Made by a program: the position numbers and the translations under genes. A stretch of 64,000 nt of DNA from Rhyacophila brunnea. Lineage: Eukaryota > Arthropoda > Insecta > Trichoptera > Rhyacophilidae. Positions 57,530 to 64,000 of this stretch are shown here, piece after piece. The stretch's first letter is position 1. Every line of letters starts with the position of its first letter. The stretch covers positions 372,001-436,000 of the forward strand of contig JAGYXB010001578.1 of NCBI GenBank assembly GCA_022495005.1, written 5' to 3'. The notes below the pieces were generated by a model, which searched no databases, was not told the DNA's origin, and worked only from the letters and a program-made list of their open reading frames with translations.

Positions 57530-57735
57530 CTTAGGCCGCACTTTTCATTCAAGAATAATCGATGGTAAACGCAACAACTTCATGATTGGTACGAGTGCAG
57601 TTCCACCGAATTGTTCCGTAAGTAAAGATTGGCCTGATGGTGGCCGACCTCCGTTAGGGAATGGCACGATAAGAAGGAGTAATCACACTTTATTGTAGAC
57701 GATAAAGCAAAAATCGCCCTGATGATGATAAGATA
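57530..57735 (+). mobile_element. RTE-clade 3'-end scrap with GATGAT tail
   Basis: In shifting frames it reads HDWYECSSTELFRK (from 57582), then a WPDGGRPPLG/MVADLR-stop block. These match the W(F/Y)GCSSTELFRxA and MVANLR-stop end of the family also seen at 44391-44820. The sequence finishes GGCACGATAAGAAGGAG, then CCCTGATGATGATGATAAG. Confidence 0.68.
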
Positions 57736-58886
57736 AGAAGAAAAATTAAAACAACTCTGATCAGAAACACAAATAGCTAATCTTTGATCTATGGCGAAAG
57801 AAAATGTGCATATAAGAAAATAATATAAAGATAAAAGAACATAAGTATATATATATTATATATATATCTATACACATATAATAAAAAAAACACTTTTCTT
57901 GTAGCGCTTACTGTTCTGACAGTGAACGATTTCGTAAAAATCGAGAGCTAACAAGCTGGTCTGTCTGTTCACATACGCCTCTGTTTGTACAAAAAGCAAA
58001 TGTTTGCATTGAGCTATACAATATTTGTAGGCTCATGTTGGAGGTATCTGTAACGGAAGATACGTCTTCATAATAATGATGAAGATAGGTAACAGAAGGT
58101 TCTGACATGAGGAAAATAGTCTATGAACAGATGGAAGATAAATCATAGCCGAAGCTTTAATCGTCGCAGAGAATAAAATATTAAGATTATTATTAAAAAA
58201 AATCAGTACCGCACGTGGAAGATTTATTAGCGGTAATCAAAATTTTAATGTAATTTCAAATCAAATATAGTCAGTTGATCGACGAAATTCGAATATAATA
58301 TTAGTTTATTATTATTATAAGCCCTATTTAAGTCGAGATACTTATGATTTGCTTCAAACCAAAAATTTCCGTGAATGAGATTGCTTCGTTGAGTGCCCAC
58401 TATAAAATCTATTGTTTTAGAGTAGTGATACTGTTTTATTTTATTACCAACATTAAATTTTAAACTTCACACAAAGCATATACATATAAAATGTTTATTT
58501 AACGTTTAGTTTGGTTTATAAAAATATACAATTTAATTAAATATAAGCATTTACCAACCACGATATGAAATTAACTACTAACGAAATGACTACATTTCTT
58601 TTACAATTGATTTATTAGTATTGTTTTAATTTGAGCTCTGCGCGATTCAATTACATGTCCTTTCCTTAAATACTATTGTTTGACTGTAATCTCCGCTTTA
58701 AAAGAATGTATGGAAAACGAGTGAGGGTCTTATAGTCGCGCAGTATGTAGGCTTATATGTCATTTTTTGTTGACAATTTGATTTCGAATTGATTTCACGT
58801 TTATTTGTTATTTAAAATAAGGGTTGACATTATTTTTCTGTGAGTTTTTAAAAAATCATTGATTTCGTACGTCGTATTATCTAGTG
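57736..58886. other. AT-rich spacer, nothing recognised
   Basis: No gene. A short (TA)n tract lies at 57846-57866. Confidence 0.55.
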
Positions 58887-59095
58887 TGAATTCATCGGCA
58901 TAATATAGTGTCGTGGGTCCCAGGTTTAAATCATGGGTATGGCAAATGCACATATTGTTTTTCAATTTGTGTTTGAGGTCCGAGTATGGACTTAATAGGT
59001 TGAGCAAGTGGCTAACATCCATTTCTAGTAAAAACAAAAATCTGTTTAAACAAACCTCCACTCTGTGGAGGCCTATATGATTTAGTTAGGATCGG
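58887..59095 (+). mobile_element. tRNA-derived SINE (family 1), 5'-truncated
   Basis: Starts within the tRNA-like head (CATCGGCATAATATAGTG). The B box CCAGGTTTAAATCATGG is degenerate. The body has GTCCGAGTATGGACTTAATA, then AGTGGCTAACATCCATTTCT, AACCTCCACTCTGTGGAGGC and a tail ending GATCGGAC. It is in the opposite orientation to the other three copies. Confidence 0.78.
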
Positions 59096-59249
59096 ACATT
59101 TCCAAAAGTAAGAAAGAAGAATTATCATTTTGAATAGTTACTTAAATTTCATTATTACCCAGATTTTTTGGTTACGATTCATTTAAATTGTATACCCTCC
59201 AACAGGCAACTTTCACCACAATTATAAAATCAATTAACGACAAACGTGT

Positions 59250-59717
59250 ATGTTTTTCCAGATGTATCCTTCAGGTGAGATGATTAAGACCAACACACTG
59301 GGAAAGCCAGTTCCTGACCGACCATGGTGACTTCGCAACCAAGCTACATGGTCGTTTGATATAATATGGACCGGATTGCACATGCGGGCACGACCTACGT
59401 TAAACACGTCTTCTGAGACTGCCCGATGATGGAATCCGACCGAGCGGAGATTTTTTCCAGGACCAAATTTGAGGCATTTGAAAAATTTCTCGCGTCGAGT
59501 TGTACACGGGCATATAGGACACTTCGTGTCAATAAAGATTAATGACGGCAGAGCAAGTCAAGATTTTATATTTTATAAATTCTTTCTTTAATCAGCTTCG
59601 TTTCGGGACAAGGAAGTGTGGCATTAAAGTTATTTTATTCTGACACGTTAATTGCGCAATGGAAGACGACCTTGCACAAATCATGGCTGTATATACATGG
59701 CGGGTGGATACGGGGTA
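59250..59717 (+). mobile_element. R1-clade 3' fragment, decayed copy of the 2.4-kb family
   Basis: From TTTTTCCAGATGTATCCTTC onward it follows 3038-3660: CACTGGGAAAGCCAGTTCCT (HWxSQFL), TGCACATGCGGGCACGAC (the CTCGHD start of the zinc knuckle), then the 3' UTR with GACACGTTAATTGCG and the CATGGCGGGTGG end. A frameshift and stops break the ORF, and part of the C-terminus is deleted. It is older than the copy at 2441. Confidence 0.82.
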
Positions 59718-61810
59718 ACTCAAATCAAACTAGCCTACATGTATAGTTTTTTACAGTTAACAATATAATTTGTAATTTGCTAATATTACTTATTAACCAA
59801 GACTTATTTAAAAAGTGTTTACATACTAGGACTTAGTATATTAACAATTTAAAAAAGATCAAGTTATCAACAAAATATAATACAAAATAAATAATAAATT
59901 CTTTAACTACGTTTTGTAGCAAACTGTACAAAATGGTTTAATTTTAGACTTACAATATTGCAAACAAACATCGATAATTAATTACAAACATGTATTTAAT
60001 TTATAAACACTTTAATGAATTTTGATTAAATAGTAGAAACCTATATTTATTTATTTACACAAAATAAATAATGTTACAGTCTATATACAGACTAGTTAAA
60101 TATAAGTTTATATATTATCAAATCGTTTAACCAATTCGTAGGAGATTTAGATACGTATCTTAATCTCCTTTGTTCTTTGATACAAACTGTATATTTAAAA
60201 AAACATAGAATAGCCCCAAAGACACATATTTCAAAAATCCTTTAAAAAAATCTTGGAACGAATGGGGTTTCAAACCACAGTATGTCGAATTAAACTATGA
60301 TGATCCAAATAATTAGTATTTAATTGGAAATCTTATATTATTAAGTCGTCGTGTGCTATTCATTCTCAAATAAAACATAAGATAATTAAAAAATATATTA
60401 TGAGCATTCATAGGTAGTACAATTTTATACATATATTATGTGTGATACATGCACACGGTAAAAAATCGGTGTGTGTACTTATGTACGCGCGTTACAGATG
60501 ACTATTTTCGTTAACAATAATAATTTATTACAAATCAAAAGTAAAACATAGCCTATTTAATGGTTTAACTGAAACGTGATATTGGCTTTTGTGATGTGAT
60601 GAAACATAATAATTATTATTGTCTCCAATTATTATAAACCGCTAATAAATAAATTGACATGTGATATACGACAAATATTATCCTAAACTGTAAAAATATG
60701 TATTTTTGTGTATGAAGTGTCTAAATATTGTAAATTTACAACATACCATTGTTTGAACTATTTACCAACTCAACATTCACAAATATAATTTTTCTCATAA
60801 ATAAAAGTTGCAACATTCAGTTTTTACCCAACCGGCCCAAGCCATAGCCCTCAATATCACAGCTGAAAATTACAAACCTCCAGCATTTAGAACACCCAAA
60901 CGTCGCCGCATAAAATAAATTGTGTTGCATCGGCGGGAAAAACTTCCGTCCCACGCCAAATTAATGCGTTACATTTGCGCGCGCAACTTCGTCCCACGCC
61001 AAAATACACTCTGATCTGTTTTCCCAAACGCGCCTAAAGAAGTATAACTCCAAAAAGAGGTCAAAAGGATAATATTATTTTATTCAAAAGACAAATAATA
61101 ATATTATTACAGTTTTCCTATAAAAAAAACTACTGAGTTGAGTTAATCATATAAATTTACAAACGTTTCTACTAATATAATACTCAAAGATTTTCAGATA
61201 TACTAATAATAATTTCATACATAAGCCACATTACCCAACATACCACAATAATTCAATTTAAACTTCATAATATGAAACGAGTAATTTATAAAGACTTTGT
61301 TTGCTTATACTTAATGTTAAATTGATACAATATTGTAGTTATATAAATTGTGATTGCAAATATACCGTTAGAATAAATTGTGTAGTACATCGGTTATATG
61401 GAATATTGTTCCACACGAATTAATCTATTTTCAACGAAAGCTCGTGAATTTAATATGGTTCGGCGGCCGACTTCGAAGAAGTTTTGGTTTCACCGAATCG
61501 TTGTGTTCAGCATATTTCATACAAATTCAATCCATCAAAGGACTTTTAAACTTTCTAGACGAAATTATCTTAGAGAATTTGACATGATAAATTAACTTCT
61601 TTGTGTTGTATCACAAACAAATTGGCAATCGATGTAAGAAGCTTCTTTTTGTGTGACTTGCATATTCAAAGTAATCACTACCTAATGATCCGGTAGTTTA
61701 ATGGAAAACTTGATTACTCTAATAATAATCAATTCTTAGTTACAGGATGATAAAGAAGAAAACCATATTCTATAGAGATTAAACCTATATGCACGCACAC
61801 ACACACATAT
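59718..61810. other. Spacer with CpG-rich patch at 60830-61030
   Basis: No gene recognised. At 60830-61030 a CpG-rich patch contains two near-identical 20-mers, AACTTCCGTCCCACGCCAAA (60941) and AACTTCGTCCCACGCCAAAA (60985), 44 bases apart, with GCGCGCGC between them. Its nature is unknown. Confidence 0.5.
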
Positions 61811-62391
61811 CAGTGGCGATGGGTGGAGGTAGGCTATTGAGATCTGACATAAATAGTTCATACTACACTTTGTCAGTCAAACGTATTTATTTTCATTGAA
61901 ATAATGTGTAGATAGTATTTGTTGGTTTCTAAAATTAAATTAAACACTGCCTAATCCAAGCCATGGTATATACTAATTAATATAACCATTTATCCTATAA
62001 GAATTTTTAAATATCTAATATTATGGCATTAGACCATACACAATCTTAGATATTTTATAAATACAAGATTTTTTTTATCGATTACAGTTTGGCGTAGGCA
62101 GTTTATAATGGATTTGAAAAAATAAACCAACACCATCTGTAATAATATGTATTCAACGGAAACAAATAAGTATTACTGAAAAAGTGTGCACTATTTTTGT
62201 CAAATCGCCCATAGCATACCTAAATTATTATGGTTTGGTTTGGACAGGTTTTAATTGAATTTTATAAACTAACAAGCACCATCAGTAAATTGTATTTGTT
62301 GTTCAATGAAAACACATAATAATGACTGTTAAGGTTTAGTGTGCAATATTTACGTCGGATCTTAACAGCCTACCTCCACCTTTAGCCACTG
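61811..62391. mobile_element. hAT-like MITE (CAGTGGC ends), long imperfect TIRs
   Basis: A 581-bp element. The left end is CAGTGGCGATGGGTGGAGGT, then AGGCTATTGAGATC. The right end, inverted, is CAGTGGCTAAAGGTGGAGGT, then AGGCTGTTAAGATC. Flanking octamers ACACATAT (61803-61810) and ACACATGT (62392-62399) differ at one base. Inside, two related segments (62130-62215 and 62276-62355; both have CACCATC.GTAA and GTGTGCA.TATTT) suggest an internal duplication. No coding frame. Confidence 0.9.
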
Positions 62392-62399
62392 ACACATGT

Positions 62400-64000
62400 C
62401 AGTCTAAAACTATTTAAATTTCATTTAAATCCTTATATACTTTAAATTATATTTAATTGTTCTGATGTTTTAATCTAAATTTTGTAAAAAAAAACATTTG
62501 ACATAAGGTTCATGTGAAATAAAAAAATATTTTTTTTAAATTACAAAAAAATACGATTTTTACTCATTATTGGACAAAGTAAGAATTGATTATTCACACA
62601 GAGAAAGATATCTGGAAATATCAAGAAATTCTTGAAACCATTTTTTCCTTGAATAATAACTATCAATTTAAAGATATTAAACGTTTAAAATGTATGGTAA
62701 TCTTAAATGTGATTCAATTTAATGAATATCACAGGAATGTTCCAGATTTTTATTCTATATCACTTCAACACTCTTATGGAAACTGAATGAGACTGAAGAG
62801 TGAACTTATTTATATAATATTATATTCATCGCCATTTATATATAAAAGCCATACATCGTATATTTTTTATTTTAATTGTAGCTATAAGTTCTATTGATTT
62901 ATTGACTCTTCTTAAAATCGCATCATTCGTAATTCATAACAGCCCAGTTAATCGAAAATCTTCATTTATTATGAACAGGTTACCGCATTCCATTGCGGCC
63001 GTGACTGTAGGTATACTAGATAAAGATTATACTGTCACAGTTTTGTAATTTTAGTAACGCTAATGTTAAAATATTGTCTGTAAAATATATCAAAACACCC
63101 ATTTTTAATAAGACATTATTTTGATGGAAGTATTTTTCATATGGTCATTTCATATCGCTATAATTCAGATAAAAATCACCATTAGTAGATAGTTTCGACT
63201 CAAATATATACTGAATAATAAACAATCTGTCAATTGAATAATCGTTCCTCGTATAATGTGTTTTGCGTAAAAGAAATTAAACTATCAAAACAATAAACCC
63301 ATACTATAATGTAATATTAAAATAAATATGAAATAACAAACAACCATAAAACAGTACTGTGTTTGTTAATCAACTATGTATCCATATCAACAAAACTAAA
63401 AATAGTAGTTGGGTGTCATACCGAATCTAAAATAAGGAACAACTACAACTGAAAATAATACAATTTACTGCACTTGACTAACTAGAGGGCAAACATGTCC
63501 AAAGAAAGATTTTTCGTACATCTTTAAACTTTCAAAGAGTATTATTTCAAACTATATGTATACTATCATTTTTGCATAAAAGACGAAAATAATAATATGT
63601 TGTATTTTTTGCTGTTTAACTGATAAGATGGAGATATGTGATAATACAGTGATACTTATTTGTTGGTTTAATTATGAGTTTACAGCAGAAAATTATTTAC
63701 TCAATTAAAATCTTCAAGTATAATACGTTAACGACGCTATAATTACATCTGAATAAAAAGTCGATTTTAAAAGAATATTTAATAAATTTATCTTTTACTG
63801 ACATTCCATATACAATTATAATATATTGAGAAAATATTATTTCAAATATATTTAAGTGACCCAGGATGATGCAACCTGTAATTCAAGACACAAGTTATGC
63901 AGTTTATGCAGTTCAGTATCGCGGAGTTGGTTTTCTCAGCTACTAACTAAATTAAATTAAAATAAATATCTATATAATGGACATGACTTAGAAAAAACAA
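62400..64000. other. AT-rich spacer, nothing recognised
   Basis: No domain-bearing frame and no repeat that pairs with the rest of the window, up to the window edge. Confidence 0.55.

Overview
This looks like about 64 kb of non-coding, repeat-rich DNA from an insect, most likely a sap-feeding hemipteran close to aphids. That assignment is inference. It rests on the very AT-rich base composition with frequent GTAGGTACCTAC-type words, an internal run of the arthropod telomere motif (TTAGG, read here as CCTAA), and transposon families of the types common in such genomes: R1-clade, RTE-clade and Jockey-like non-LTR retrotransposons, hAT-like MITEs and tRNA-derived SINEs. I found no bacterial gene organisation, rRNA, functional tRNA or CRISPR array, and no convincing host protein-coding exon. 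Every open frame that could be interpreted belongs to a transposable element.

Layout. 0-10 kb: a 5'-truncated R1-clade element (2.4-3.7 kb), a hAT MITE with a perfect 8-bp target-site duplication (4.15-4.60 kb), an RTE 3' end and long AT-rich spacer. 9.6-21 kb: RTE-clade 3' fragments in both orientations, a TA-flanked mariner-like MITE, a GAGC-rich repeat, a second copy of the 4.15-kb MITE family, an interrupted SINE and a hAT element with a perfect TSD (20.44-21.04 kb). 22-30 kb: a second R1-clade 3' fragment, a Jockey-like C-terminus, a hAT element with a recognisable transposase scrap, another hAT-like MITE and a complex fold-back repeat. 31-40 kb: a SINE, an inverted copy of the GAGC repeat expanded by ten 12-bp units, the best-preserved element of the window (a minus-strand RTE, 34.5-38.0 kb, with endonuclease and reverse transcriptase split by two frameshifts), and more MITEs. 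40-53.5 kb: the densest part, with five hAT-like families, nested insertions, an 863-bp element with long terminal inverted repeats carrying (CCTAA)n, SINEs, RTE scraps and recurrent hammerhead-like motifs. 53.5-64 kb: RTE, SINE and R1 scraps, one more hAT-like MITE with long TIRs (61.8-62.4 kb) and AT-rich spacer.

The elements do not form a pathway. Their relations are historical: non-LTR elements would supply reverse transcriptase for SINEs, and absent autonomous hAT transposases would have moved the MITEs. Several nestings give relative ages. A MITE sits inside a SINE (52.2-52.6 kb) and another inside an RTE scrap (44.4-44.8 kb). The 863-bp element sits inside a hAT copy whose uninterrupted relative is 4 kb away. 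A few GC-richer islands (0.66-0.87, 24.4-24.7, 34.0-34.1, 42.0-42.4, 60.8-61.0 kb) match no element I recognise and are the only places where host regulatory or exonic sequence might hide.
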